14,849 bases of DNA from Flavobacterium sp. (GTDB taxonomy: Bacteria > Bacteroidota > Bacteroidia > Flavobacteriales > Flavobacteriaceae), in NCBI GenBank assembly GCA_004296145.1, contig SEBM01000031.1:1-14849 (forward strand), read 5' to 3'. Every line of letters starts with the position of its first letter. The first letter of the stretch is position 1. The notes beneath the pieces are model-generated. The model did no database searches and had not been told where the DNA came from. It saw only the letters and a program-made list of their open reading frames with translations. This document shows positions 1-6,581 of the stretch, piece by piece. A program made the position numbers and the translations under genes.

Positions 1-40
1 TAAAGACCTGGCATTTTTATTTATTGATTAAAATTACTTT

Positions 41-65
41 TTTATTGTTTATCAATAAATTTTTA
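41..65 (+). terminator. Possible AT-rich hairpin terminator of an upstream gene
   Basis: A 7-base stem (tttattg at 41-47 and caataaa at 53-59) encloses a 5-base loop and is followed by a run of five T. It would suit the end of a gene lying left of the window. The stem is almost all A-T pairs, so chance is a real alternative. Confidence 0.25.
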
Positions 66-99
66 TTAATTTAGCCTAGTAACTTTAAATCTTAATACA

Positions 100-648
100 A
101 TGGAAATTAATATTAAAATTGGTACACAGCAGATTCTTACTATCTTGTATGTTCTTTCATGGATAATCTTTATCGGACTATGTGTTGAAGCCGGCATATT
201 TATCTTTAGCGGAATTTTTACTTTGGCAATCAGTTCTTATACTGCTAATTATCTGGATTTGGTAAGCTTATATAATTTAAATTCTGCTTATTATATTCAG
301 GAAATAATTCTAATCAGCATTCCGGCGGTTATGAAAGCAATTATGTTTTATCTGATTGTAAAAATATTACACGACAAAAAACTGAATATGACACAACCTT
401 TTAATCGCGAAACAGGGCGATTTATATTCAATTTATCTTATTTGGCAATAGGTATAGGTTTGTTTTCTTATTGGGGAGCAAATTTCACGAAATGGCTTAT
501 TACGCAGGAAGTTAAAATGCCTGCTCTGGAAACGTTACGCTTAGAAGGTGCAGATGTATGGCTTTTTATGGGAATAATATTAATTGTCATTGCACAGATT
601 TTTAAGAGAGGAATCGAAATTCAGTCAGAAAACGAACTAACTATTTAA
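100..648 (+). CDS. DUF2975 family integral membrane protein
   Basis: This is a 182-residue inner-membrane protein with four likely membrane segments at about residues 12-42, 66-90, 108-128 and 151-168. The C-terminal pattern, a last helix running into IAQIFKRGIEIQSENELTI, is the hallmark end of DUF2975 proteins. The family has no established biochemical function. It is commonly encoded next to a short XRE regulator of the YozG type, and exactly such a gene follows 10 bases downstream. By analogy with membrane-protein/repressor pairs such as SdpI/SdpR, the membrane protein may influence its neighbour's activity, but that is inference. The ATG is preceded by an AT-rich leader with no Shine-Dalgarno sequence, which is normal for this phylum. 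Family assignment is fairly secure; role is unknown. Confidence 0.85.
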   Translation: MEINIKIGTQQILTILYVLSWIIFIGLCVEAGIFIFSGIFTLAISSYTANYLDLVSLYNLNSAYYIQEIILISIPAVMKAIMFYLIVKILHDKKLNMTQPFNRETGRFIFNLSYLAIGIGLFSYWGANFTKWLITQEVKMPALETLRLEGADVWLFMGIILIVIAQIFKRGIEIQSENELTI

Positions 649-658
649 ACTAAAAGTA

Positions 659-865
659 ATGCCAATAATAGTAAATTTAGATGTGATGATGGCCAAAAGG
701 AAAATGTCATTAAACGAGCTTTCTGAAAAGGTAGATTTAACTTTATCCAATCTTTCAATTTTAAAAACAGGCAAGGCAAAAGCAATTCGGTTTAGCACGC
801 TCGAAGCGATTTGCAAAGTTTTGGATTGTCAGCCGGGAGATATTCTGGAGTTTTCGGAAGAATAA
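659..865 (+). CDS. Small XRE/Cro-type helix-turn-helix regulator, YozG-like
   Basis: This 68-residue protein is essentially one helix-turn-helix domain. Residues about 10-30 (MMAKRKMSLNELSEKVDLT) form the first two helices, LSNLSILKTGKAKAIRFSTL contains the recognition helix, and the end CKVLDCQPGDILEF is the usual finish of the YozG/Cro subfamily. No ligand or multimerisation domain is added. It presumably represses or activates transcription as a dimer, probably including its own operon. It lies 10 bases after the DUF2975 gene on the same strand, so the two are very likely co-transcribed. This pairing is common in Firmicutes and Bacteroidota. The target genes cannot be read from this sequence. 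Confidence 0.9.
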   Translation: MPIIVNLDVMMAKRKMSLNELSEKVDLTLSNLSILKTGKAKAIRFSTLEAICKVLDCQPGDILEFSEE

Positions 866-900
866 AATGAAGAAGTATTTTAATCTTAAATAATATCAAA

Positions 901-1488
901 ATGAATATTCTGATTGTTTATGCGCATCCCAGTAAAAAATCGTACACGTTTCAGGTTTTAAAACAATTAAAATCTTTAATTGAAAAACAAAACTGGAATC
1001 TTGAAATCTCTGATTTGTACGAAATAAATTTTCAGGGCGATATGTCTGAAAACGAATATGAAAGAGAAGGATTTGCAAAAATCGATTTACCCATTTCTGA
1101 AGATGTTTTGGCAGAACATCAAAAAATAGAAAAAGTAGATTGTATTATCTTTTTATATCCGGTTTGGTGGAGCGATTGCCCGTCAAAACTAAAAGGTTGG
1201 TTTGACCGTGTTTATTCTGTTGGCTATGCGTATGGTCAAACTGAAACTTCCAAAAAAATGAAAACTGTTCCGCAAGGAATTGTAATTTGTACTGCCGGAC
1301 ATCCGAACGAATTCTTAACAGAAATCGGAATTGCACAAAGCATGGAAAATATCATGCTTAATGACAGACTCGGAAAAAGATTCGAAAATAAAGAAATGCT
1401 AATTTTGGGCGGTACTTTGGAACTAGAAAAAGTAATGGAAAAACATATGCAGGAAATTGAAGGCATTGTTGAGAGAATTTTGAATTAA
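901..1488 (+). CDS. Flavodoxin-fold NAD(P)H-dependent oxidoreductase (NQO/MdaB-like)
   Basis: This 195-residue cytoplasmic protein has the Flavodoxin_2 fold. It opens with strand MNILIVYAHP followed by a Ser-rich phosphate-binding loop (SKKSYTF) for FMN or FAD. At residues 86-104 it carries YPVWWSDCPSKLKGWFDRV, the signature of quinone reductases and related NAD(P)H oxidoreductases, and then GYAYG near 109-113. Such enzymes transfer two electrons from NAD(P)H to quinones, nitro or azo compounds and often serve in detoxification. The length is normal for the family. It starts 35 bases after the XRE gene, so it could be read through from that operon or controlled by that regulator. The natural substrate cannot be predicted. 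Confidence 0.9.
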   Translation: MNILIVYAHPSKKSYTFQVLKQLKSLIEKQNWNLEISDLYEINFQGDMSENEYEREGFAKIDLPISEDVLAEHQKIEKVDCIIFLYPVWWSDCPSKLKGWFDRVYSVGYAYGQTETSKKMKTVPQGIVICTAGHPNEFLTEIGIAQSMENIMLNDRLGKRFENKEMLILGGTLELEKVMEKHMQEIEGIVERILN

Positions 1489-1497
1489 AATAGTAAC

Positions 1498-1941
1498 ATG
1501 AAAAATATTAAAATAGAGGTTTATCATTTATTCTTTGCTATTACTGTAATCGTTTTATTAATTGGAATAATACAGAAAGACAATACTTTAGATATAAATA
1601 TTCATGATACTTATTTTGTGATATCAAATCTTATCGTTTCTTATGCCATATGTTTATTTTACATTTTAAATGGATTGGGATATTGGCTGTTAATAAAGAT
1701 TATGAAAAAGAAATTGGTAAAAGCTCTAACCATAATTCATTTAATTGTTTTTATCGGAGGTTTTATTATTTATTGGATTATTATAGCATACAGCGCTTTC
1801 CGTGTAAATAATGGACCACACAATTTTTATGATTACCAATTACAAAGTGTGTTTTCAGCTGCTATGGCTTTTTTAATCATTTTTGTAGCCGGACCTGCTT
1901 ACATCATTAATTTGTTAATTGGGATATTTAGGAAAAGGTAA
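1498..1941 (+). CDS. Small membrane protein resembling helices X-XII of cytochrome oxidase subunit I
   Basis: This 147-residue protein has four likely membrane helices at about residues 9-26, 40-67, 76-100 and 118-143. Residues 31-42 read LDINIHDTYFVI, close to the conserved LDIALHDTYYVV stretch leading into helix X of haem-copper oxidase subunit I. The following pattern also fits: an aromatic-rich helix ending GYW, a His-containing helix (IIHLIVFIGGF, His81) where subunit I has KIHFxxMFxG, and a last helix after a polar loop. The AHFHY haem-ligand histidines are replaced by SNLIVSY, so it cannot hold haem in the usual way. It starts 9 bases after the oxidoreductase gene and is probably co-transcribed with it. 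The resemblance is from memory of the family, not from a search. The function is unknown. Confidence 0.7.
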   Translation: MKNIKIEVYHLFFAITVIVLLIGIIQKDNTLDINIHDTYFVISNLIVSYAICLFYILNGLGYWLLIKIMKKKLVKALTIIHLIVFIGGFIIYWIIIAYSAFRVNNGPHNFYDYQLQSVFSAAMAFLIIFVAGPAYIINLLIGIFRKR

Positions 1942-1971
1942 TTTCACTTGTAAAACAACGAAGTTTTTACA

Positions 1972-2101
1972 CGCAATGTTGTGTCATTTCGACGAAGGAG
2001 AAATCACATAAAGTTATTCCGGCATTATGGTTACGAATGTTATTTGCTTCGCCTATTCGCTATCGCTCGAGTCTCCTTGGTCGAAATGACACAACATTGC
2101 G
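1972..2101. repeat. Long imperfect palindrome, REP/MITE-like intergenic repeat
   Basis: The arms at 1972-2001 and 2072-2101 are inverted copies matching at 29 of 30 positions, with the first 21 bases (cgcaatgttgtgtcatttcga) perfect. The 70-base centre holds a CG-rich stretch, attcgctatcgctcgag. Transcribed, it would form a strong hairpin and could end transcription of the membrane-protein gene. The core GTCATTTCGACGAAGGAGAAATC resembles dispersed palindromic repeats I know from flavobacterial genomes. No ORF for a transposase lies inside. Confidence 0.85.
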
Positions 2102-2103
2102 AG

Positions 2104-2138
2104 AAAATCTAAAATCTAAAATCATAAATCTAAAATCC
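2104..2138 (+). repeat. Heptamer tandem array A (5 units)
   Basis: Five consecutive 7-base units in register read AAAATCT, AAAATCT, AAAATCA, TAAATCT, AAAATCC. Rotated, the consensus is CTAAAAT. The array begins 2 bases after the palindrome at 1972-2101 and lies upstream of the promoter box for the AHSA1 gene. Low complexity could explain part of it, but the register holds across 35 bases. The rotated unit matches the heptamers at 8152-8186 under the general form YTRAAAY. Confidence 0.75.
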
Positions 2139-2206
2139 CCTTCCTCTGTCCGATTCTACCCTTAAAATTGTCTTTTAACAACCCTAACTTATTGGTTTTT
2201 AGATTG

Positions 2207-2214
2207 TAAATTTG
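2207..2214 (+). promoter_or_regulatory. Bacteroidota-type -7 promoter box (TAAATTTG)
   Basis: The octamer is an exact match to the TAnnTTTG box of Bacteroidota sigma-A promoters. It lies 27 bases upstream of the ATG at 2242, giving a leader of roughly 20 bases. No TTG occurs at the expected 17-23 base distance; the nearest (2192-2194) is only 12 bases away, so the -33 half is weak or missing. The box favours the ATG at 2242 over an upstream in-frame TTG at 2212, which overlaps the box. Confidence 0.45.
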
Positions 2215-2241
2215 TTATATAACTTTCTAAAAATCATAAAA

Positions 2242-2727
2242 ATGAGCGCACAGGATTTTACCACAACACTTATAGTCGATCAATCTCCTTCTGAAGTTTT
2301 TAATGCTGTAACCAATGTTCGCGGCTGGTGGTCTGAAGAAATACAAGGCAATACGGCCAAACTAAATGATGAATTTGATTATCATTATGAAGATGTTCAT
2401 CGTTGTAAAGTTAAATTGATTGAAGTGATTCCGAATCAGAAAATTGTCTGGTTTGTTGAAGACAATTATTTCAAATTTACAGAAGACGAAAAAGAATGGA
2501 CGGGCACAAAACCTACTTTTGAAATCTCTGAAAAAAATGGCAAAACCGAACTCAAATTCACTCACTTTGGTTTGGTTCCGGATTATGAATGTTTTGAAAT
2601 TTGCAAAGATGCCTGGACCAATTATATTCAGAACAGCCTCAAAAAACTGATTACAACAGGAAAAGGCGAACCAAACGGAAAAGGCAAGCCTCAGACAGAA
2701 AACGAAAAGAAATTATCTGCAAAATAA
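2242..2727 (+). CDS. AHSA1/SRPBCC domain protein
   Basis: This 161-residue protein belongs to the START/Bet v1-like superfamily, AHSA1 (activator of Hsp90 ATPase homologue) branch. It opens with strand FTTTLIVDQSPSEVFNAVTN followed by RGWWSEE, the usual first strand and helix. Several beta strands follow (LIEVIPNQKIVWFV, KTELKFTHFGLVP), and a long C-terminal helix (CFEICKDAWTNYIQNSLKKL) closes the hydrophobic pocket. The last 20 residues are Lys/Glu/Gly-rich and probably disordered. The fold binds small hydrophobic ligands, but this branch lacks a defined substrate. The ATG at 2242 starts right at the domain. It appears to be a single-gene unit with its own promoter. A second AHSA1 gene lies at 11217-11684. 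Confidence 0.88.
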   Translation: MSAQDFTTTLIVDQSPSEVFNAVTNVRGWWSEEIQGNTAKLNDEFDYHYEDVHRCKVKLIEVIPNQKIVWFVEDNYFKFTEDEKEWTGTKPTFEISEKNGKTELKFTHFGLVPDYECFEICKDAWTNYIQNSLKKLITTGKGEPNGKGKPQTENEKKLSAK

Positions 2728-2828
2728 TGTATTACCCCTTATAGCTATTTTAGACTAAGACAATAGTAGATTTGGCTACAACTATTGCTTTGATGTTGCA
2801 CAACTTTGTACCATCAAAAAATAGATAT

Positions 2829-3725
2829 ATGAAAATTATTATTACAGGTTCTTTAGGGAACATCAGCAAGCCGCTGGCCAAGGAGTTAGTGCAAAAAGGA
2901 CATGAGATTACTATCATTTCGAGTAATCCTGAAAACGAAAGTGCCATTGAAGAATTGGGCGCAAAAGCAGCAATTGGTTCTGTAGAAGACATTGCGTTTC
3001 TGACTACTGTTTTTACAGGTTCAGATGCTGTGTATTGCATGATTCCGAGAGCGAATTATTTTGATCCTAATATGGATTTGGATGCGTTTACACGCAAAAT
3101 CGGAAATAGCTACGCCGAAGCAATCAAAAAATCAGGAGTAAAAAGGGTGGTGTTTTTAAGTAGCATTGGCGCGCATCTGGAGAAAAACTCCGGAATCATT
3201 CAGCGTTATAACGAAATTGAAGGTGTACTGAACAGATTATCAGATGTTGCGATTACCTTTATGCGTCCTACTTCTTTCTTTTACAATTTACTGGCTTATA
3301 TCCCGGTTATTAAAAATAACGGAAATATTGCTGTTAATTATGGTGTCGGAAAAACAATTCCGTGGGTTTCTCCACTGGATATTGCGTCTGCAATTGCCGA
3401 AGAGCTTACAACTCCGCTTGACGGAAAAAAAATCCGTTATGTAGTAAGTGAAGAACTTACAGGCGAAGAAACAGCTGCTATTCTTGGAAATGCGATTGGA
3501 AAACCCGATTTAAAATGGACTTCAAAAACCGACGAAGAAACTTTAAACGGTTTGCTAAATGTGGGTATGCAGCCAAAAATTGCTGCCGGATTAGTTGAAA
3601 TGTATGCAGCACTTAACAGCGGATTATTAGCAGAAGATTTCGCCCGCAACAAACCGGCTGTTTTTGGCAAAACCAAAATAGCAGATTATGCCAAAGAATT
3701 TGCTGCAATTTATAACCAGAAATAA
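2829..3725 (+). CDS. NmrA-like NAD(P)-binding Rossmann protein
   Basis: This 298-residue cytoplasmic protein is an atypical short-chain dehydrogenase. The N-terminus MKIIITGSLGNIS carries the glycine-rich dinucleotide loop (Gly7, Gly10, with Ser13 in place of the third Gly), followed by HEITIISSNPE, where the second strand sets NAD versus NADP choice. VKRVVFLSSIGAH is the strand and Ser-containing segment of the NmrA/QorB type. FMRPTSFFYNLL and the C-terminal helices complete the substrate lobe. The Tyr-x-x-x-Lys dyad is absent, as is usual in NmrA proteins. Members act as redox sensors or NAD(P)H-dependent reductases; which applies here is unknown. An in-frame TTG lies upstream at 2772, but the fold begins at the ATG chosen. 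The AraC gene follows 12 bases later, suggesting an operon. Confidence 0.88.
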   Translation: MKIIITGSLGNISKPLAKELVQKGHEITIISSNPENESAIEELGAKAAIGSVEDIAFLTTVFTGSDAVYCMIPRANYFDPNMDLDAFTRKIGNSYAEAIKKSGVKRVVFLSSIGAHLEKNSGIIQRYNEIEGVLNRLSDVAITFMRPTSFFYNLLAYIPVIKNNGNIAVNYGVGKTIPWVSPLDIASAIAEELTTPLDGKKIRYVVSEELTGEETAAILGNAIGKPDLKWTSKTDEETLNGLLNVGMQPKIAAGLVEMYAALNSGLLAEDFARNKPAVFGKTKIADYAKEFAAIYNQK

Positions 3726-3737
3726 GTATCTTGTGCT

Positions 3738-4652
3738 ATGGCAGTTTCTCAACCACACCGAATAAAAAGTATCAGCGAGTTTCATGAGTTCCGCGGTTTA
3801 CCAAAACCCGAACATCCGCTTGTGAGCGTTTATAATTTTGAAGATTTGAAATTTCTAAACGAAAAGGAGCCTCAAAGTCTTATTCTTGATTTTTATTCGA
3901 TTGCGCTCAAAAGAAATGCAAATGCCATCATGCGATACGGGCAGCAGGAATATGACTTTAAAGAAGGTGCCATGTTGTTTATTGCGCCCGGACAGGTTTT
4001 TTCTGTTGAAGGAAATGCTGAATTGCAGCACACAGGATATTCGTTATTGATTCATCCCGATTTTTTGTGGAATACACCGCTTGCACAGAAAATAAAACAA
4101 TATGAATATTTTGGATATTCGGTGTATGAAGCACTCCATCTTTCTGACAAGGAAGAAAAAATGATTATTGATATCATTAAAAATATTCAGAAAGAATATC
4201 TATCTAATATTGATAAATTCAGTCAGGATGTTATCATTGCACAAATAGAGTTGCTTCTTACTTATTCTGAACGTTTTTACAACCGACAGTTTATCACCAG
4301 AAAAATTAGCAACCATGAAATTTTATCACGCTTAGAAAAACTGCTGGAAGAATATTTCAGCAGTGATTCTTTAGCAAAAAATGGTCTTCCGACAGTGCAG
4401 TATATTGCAGAAACTTTACATCTTTCTCCCAATTATTTAAGCGGTTTGCTAAAATCACTTACAGGGCAAAGTACGCAGCAGCACATTCATAATAAACTGA
4501 TCGAAAAAGCAAAAGAAAAGCTCTCCACAACCAACTTATCAATAAGTGAAATCGCTTTTGATCTGGGTTTTGAGCATCATCAGTCTTTTAGCAAATTATT
4601 CAAAACAAAAACTACCATTTCGCCTTTAGAATTCAGACAATCTTTTAATTAA
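3738..4652 (+). CDS. AraC-family transcriptional regulator
   Basis: This 304-residue protein has the two-part AraC layout. The N-terminal cupin-like sensor spans about residues 25-110 and includes FKEGAMLFIAPGQVFSVEG, the loop typical of AraC_binding domains. A helical linker runs to about 195. The C-terminal HTH_18 domain has two helix-turn-helix units: VQYIAETLHLSPNYLSGLLK (220-239) and ISEIAFDLGFEHHQSFSKLF (269-288), ending with the family-typical SPLEFRQ. The gene lies 12 bases after the NmrA-like gene on the same strand, so it probably controls that gene and itself in response to a small molecule, perhaps the reductase's substrate. The link to the reductase is inferred from position. Confidence 0.92.
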   Translation: MAVSQPHRIKSISEFHEFRGLPKPEHPLVSVYNFEDLKFLNEKEPQSLILDFYSIALKRNANAIMRYGQQEYDFKEGAMLFIAPGQVFSVEGNAELQHTGYSLLIHPDFLWNTPLAQKIKQYEYFGYSVYEALHLSDKEEKMIIDIIKNIQKEYLSNIDKFSQDVIIAQIELLLTYSERFYNRQFITRKISNHEILSRLEKLLEEYFSSDSLAKNGLPTVQYIAETLHLSPNYLSGLLKSLTGQSTQQHIHNKLIEKAKEKLSTTNLSISEIAFDLGFEHHQSFSKLFKTKTTISPLEFRQSFN

Positions 4653-4709
4653 AGAAACATTTTTCACGTCCAATAATTTCATAAATTCGTTGCTTAAAAA
4701 GCGAAAATT

Positions 4710-4820
4710 ATGAATCCCGTTTTAAGAAATTTGCCTGCAATTATTGCCGGCCTTTTCTTCGTTTTGTCTTTATGGTTTATTATCATAGATTTTGCTTTTC
4801 CAAAAAAAATAACAGCTTAA
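4710..4820 (+). CDS. Possible 36-residue single-helix membrane peptide
   Basis: An ATG opens a 36-codon frame that begins MNPVLRNLPAIIAGLF, continues as one hydrophobic segment of about 24 residues and ends in FPKKITA before TAA. Positive charges lie at both ends (Arg6, then Lys-Lys). The first residues recall the MNPxxRNxxAxIAG start of a longer flavobacterial membrane protein family, so it may be a decayed 5' remnant instead of a working peptide. It ends 10 bases before the ATG of the next gene, so co-translation is possible. There is no independent evidence of expression. Confidence 0.4.
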   Translation: MNPVLRNLPAIIAGLFFVLSLWFIIIDFAFPKKITA

Positions 4821-4830
4821 AATTTTGAGG

Positions 4831-5046
4831 ATGAACGCAAAAACAACAAATATAAAACCGGCAAAATTGTGCTACGAACATATTGGCGGAAAACTGGGAC
4901 AACTGCTTCTGGAAAATTTTGCAGATAAAGAATGGATTGCAAAAAAAACTCCGACAGACAAACATTTTTATATTACAGAATTGGGACAAAAAGAGTTTAC
5001 AAAACTCGGCATTGATGTCAGTAAGATAAAATCTGAGGATGTGTAA
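4831..5046 (+). CDS. Stand-alone C-terminal domain of an ArsR-type regulator
   Basis: The 71-residue protein contains IKPAKLCYEHIGGKLGQLLL followed later by FYITELGQKEFTKLGIDVSKI. This matches the pattern CYDHLAGxLGVxLxxxLxxxGx ... xLTPxGxxxLxxLGID found after the winged helix in a subset of ArsR-family regulators. The DNA-binding winged helix that normally precedes it is absent here: the 36-codon frame just upstream codes for a membrane helix, and I see no HTH in the region between the AraC gene and this one. It may be an independent small regulator or ligand domain, or the surviving end of a broken gene. An in-frame TTG lies 6 bases upstream at 4825, but the ATG at 4831 is preferred. Confidence 0.65.
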   Translation: MNAKTTNIKPAKLCYEHIGGKLGQLLLENFADKEWIAKKTPTDKHFYITELGQKEFTKLGIDVSKIKSEDV

Positions 5047-5127
5047 TTTTATAAGTTTTTAGGATTTTTTTACAAAAAAATATACCGGTAATTTTCTTAA
5101 CTTAGTTTGCTTTTAAATTTTAAAATC

Positions 5128-5496
5128 ATGACAAGGAAATATATCGCAAAAGACTTTTTAAAATTAGCTGCCAAAGGACATTCACATGAAGCATTTCGTT
5201 TGTATGTAGGCAAGAATTTTAAGCATCATAATGTTTATTTTAAAGGAGATGCCAATACGTTAATGCTCGCCATGGACGAAGCGGCCCGAATAAACCCAAA
5301 TAAGGTTATCGAAATTCATCACGCTATCGGAGATAAAGATTTTGTTGCTATTCACTCTCATGTCAAGCAAAACAGTACCGATTTGGGAGTTGCAGTGGTA
5401 CACATCTTTAGGTTTGAAGAAAGTAAAATAGTTGAACTTTGGGATTTAGGACAAGCGGTTCCTTCTAAAATAGTCAACGAAAACGGAATGTTTTAA
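5128..5496 (+). CDS. SnoaL-like NTF2-fold protein (COG4922 type)
   Basis: This 122-residue protein has the NTF2/SnoaL alpha+beta cone fold. After an N-terminal helix come the segments YVGKNFKHHNVYFKGD, PNKVIEIHHAIGDKDFVAIH, VKQNSTDLGVAVVHIFRFEE and KIVELWDLGQAVP, and it ends NENGMF. This order and this ending fit the group called predicted SnoaL-like aldol-condensation enzymes (COG4922). Members are small, pocket-forming proteins; enzymatic activity has not been shown for most. The His-rich segments (HH at 31-32 and 73-74 region, HSH) line the expected pocket. The in-frame TTG at 5107 is less likely than the ATG used. The gene stands alone, 81 bases after the ArsR-type fragment and 31 bases before the next signal-peptide gene. 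Confidence 0.85.
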   Translation: MTRKYIAKDFLKLAAKGHSHEAFRLYVGKNFKHHNVYFKGDANTLMLAMDEAARINPNKVIEIHHAIGDKDFVAIHSHVKQNSTDLGVAVVHIFRFEESKIVELWDLGQAVPSKIVNENGMF

Positions 5497-5527
5497 ATCA
5501 ATAAAAACTAAAAAATATAAACTTCTA

Positions 5528-6574
5528 ATGAATGCAGTTTTCAGGTTCACAACTTTACTAGCTCTTCTTTTTTTATTTTCAAACTGTAATTCATTTGCTC
5601 AAAAAACAAATAATCTTTCTGCTCAGACAGATAGTTTATTAGCTGTTTCTTCCCAAAAATTTAATGGCACAATTATAATTTCCCAAAAAGGAAAAACAAT
5701 TTATTCCAAAGCAGAAGGTTTTGCTGATTTTGATACAAAAACGCCTTTAAAAATAGATAGCCAGTTTGAAATCATGTCGAACACCAGACAGATTACGGCA
5801 GTTTTAATTTTGAAAGAAGTAGAAAAAGGCAGAATTGATTTAAATGCTCCTATAAAAAAATATTTACCCAATTTAAAACAAAGCTGGGCAGATTCTGTAA
5901 CGGTTCATCAGTTATTGAATCATACGCATGGAATCGCAAATCCGCAAAAACCATTGCTTTTTAAGCCCGGAAGTCAATTTAAATATGGTAATGAAGGTTA
6001 TCCGCTTTTAGGTCAGATTATTGAAGCCGTTTCTAAAAAAACCTATGAACAAATGGCGAGTGAACTTTTTAAAAAACTCAAGATGAATAACACTTTTTGT
6101 TATTCTAAAGAGAACAGTAAAAATGTCGTTACAGGTTATATGATCGATAATAATAAAATTGAAAAAGCGCAAAATTCTTTAATTACTCCTGAAAAAATTC
6201 CTTCTTGCGGAATTATATCTAATGTGAATGATTTAAATATCTGGAACAGCAATCTTCATCACGGAAAAATTCTAAAACCAGAAACGTATAAGTTAATGCT
6301 GCAATATAATATTCTGGCACAGCATAATGTTTTCGGGAAAGAAAAAGTAGGTTACGGTTACGGACTTAGAATTGTAGATAAAGAATCTCCAAAATTTATT
6401 GGACACACAGGTCTGGGTGATGGATTTTCTTCTGTAAATTTGTATTTCCCTGAAAGCGATCTGAGTTTGATTGTATTGGAAAATCAGATGAATGCAAATT
6501 CTGATTTGTTTTATGATACGGCAATTAAAATCAAAAAACTGCTTTTGAGAAATGAGGTATTAAACCAAAAATAA
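5528..6574 (+). CDS. Exported beta-lactamase-fold serine hydrolase homologue with SxxR in place of SxxK
   Basis: This 348-residue protein has a signal peptide (FTTLLALLFLFSNCNSFA, probable cleavage before Gln25; Cys20 is a poor lipobox candidate because Asn precedes it). It then shows the PBP/class C beta-lactamase domain (PF00144). Landmarks: nucleophile region SNTR at 84-87, where the family has SxxK; LLNHTHGI at 129-136, equivalent to LLxHTSGI; YGN at 153-155, the second motif; and HTG at 293-295, the third motif. The codon for residue 87 is AGA, so the Lys-to-Arg change is in the sequence itself. The Ser and Tyr remain. Without the lysine base, activity is doubtful. It heads a tightly spaced four-gene run with DUF1801, a metallo-hydrolase and a lactonase. 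Likely periplasmic. Confidence 0.88.
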   Translation: MNAVFRFTTLLALLFLFSNCNSFAQKTNNLSAQTDSLLAVSSQKFNGTIIISQKGKTIYSKAEGFADFDTKTPLKIDSQFEIMSNTRQITAVLILKEVEKGRIDLNAPIKKYLPNLKQSWADSVTVHQLLNHTHGIANPQKPLLFKPGSQFKYGNEGYPLLGQIIEAVSKKTYEQMASELFKKLKMNNTFCYSKENSKNVVTGYMIDNNKIEKAQNSLITPEKIPSCGIISNVNDLNIWNSNLHHGKILKPETYKLMLQYNILAQHNVFGKEKVGYGYGLRIVDKESPKFIGHTGLGDGFSSVNLYFPESDLSLIVLENQMNANSDLFYDTAIKIKKLLLRNEVLNQK

Positions 6575-6581
6575 AAGCAAA

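Noticed and set aside
80..87. TAACTTTA as a promoter box for the DUF2975 gene
   Set aside because: The final G is missing and no -33 TTG is at the right spacing.
1498..1941. A working cytochrome oxidase subunit
   Set aside because: It is far too short and lacks the haem-ligand histidines.
2212..2241. TTG start adding 10 residues to the AHSA1 protein
   Set aside because: It overlaps the TAAATTTG box, and the fold begins just after the ATG at 2242.
1942..2241. An insertion sequence
   Set aside because: The palindrome has no transposase frame and no visible target duplication.
2801..2808. CAACTTTG as a promoter box for the NmrA-like gene
   Set aside because: The first base departs from TAnnTTTG and no TTG lies at a suitable distance.
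2772..2828. TTG start adding 19 residues to the NmrA-like protein
   Set aside because: The Rossmann first strand begins at the ATG at 2829; the extra residues precede any fold element.
2750..3040. Minus-strand reading frame of 96 codons opposite the NmrA-like gene, and similar antisense frames throughout
   Set aside because: They overlap well-supported genes, show no domain or signal peptide, and are typical shadows of coding sequence.
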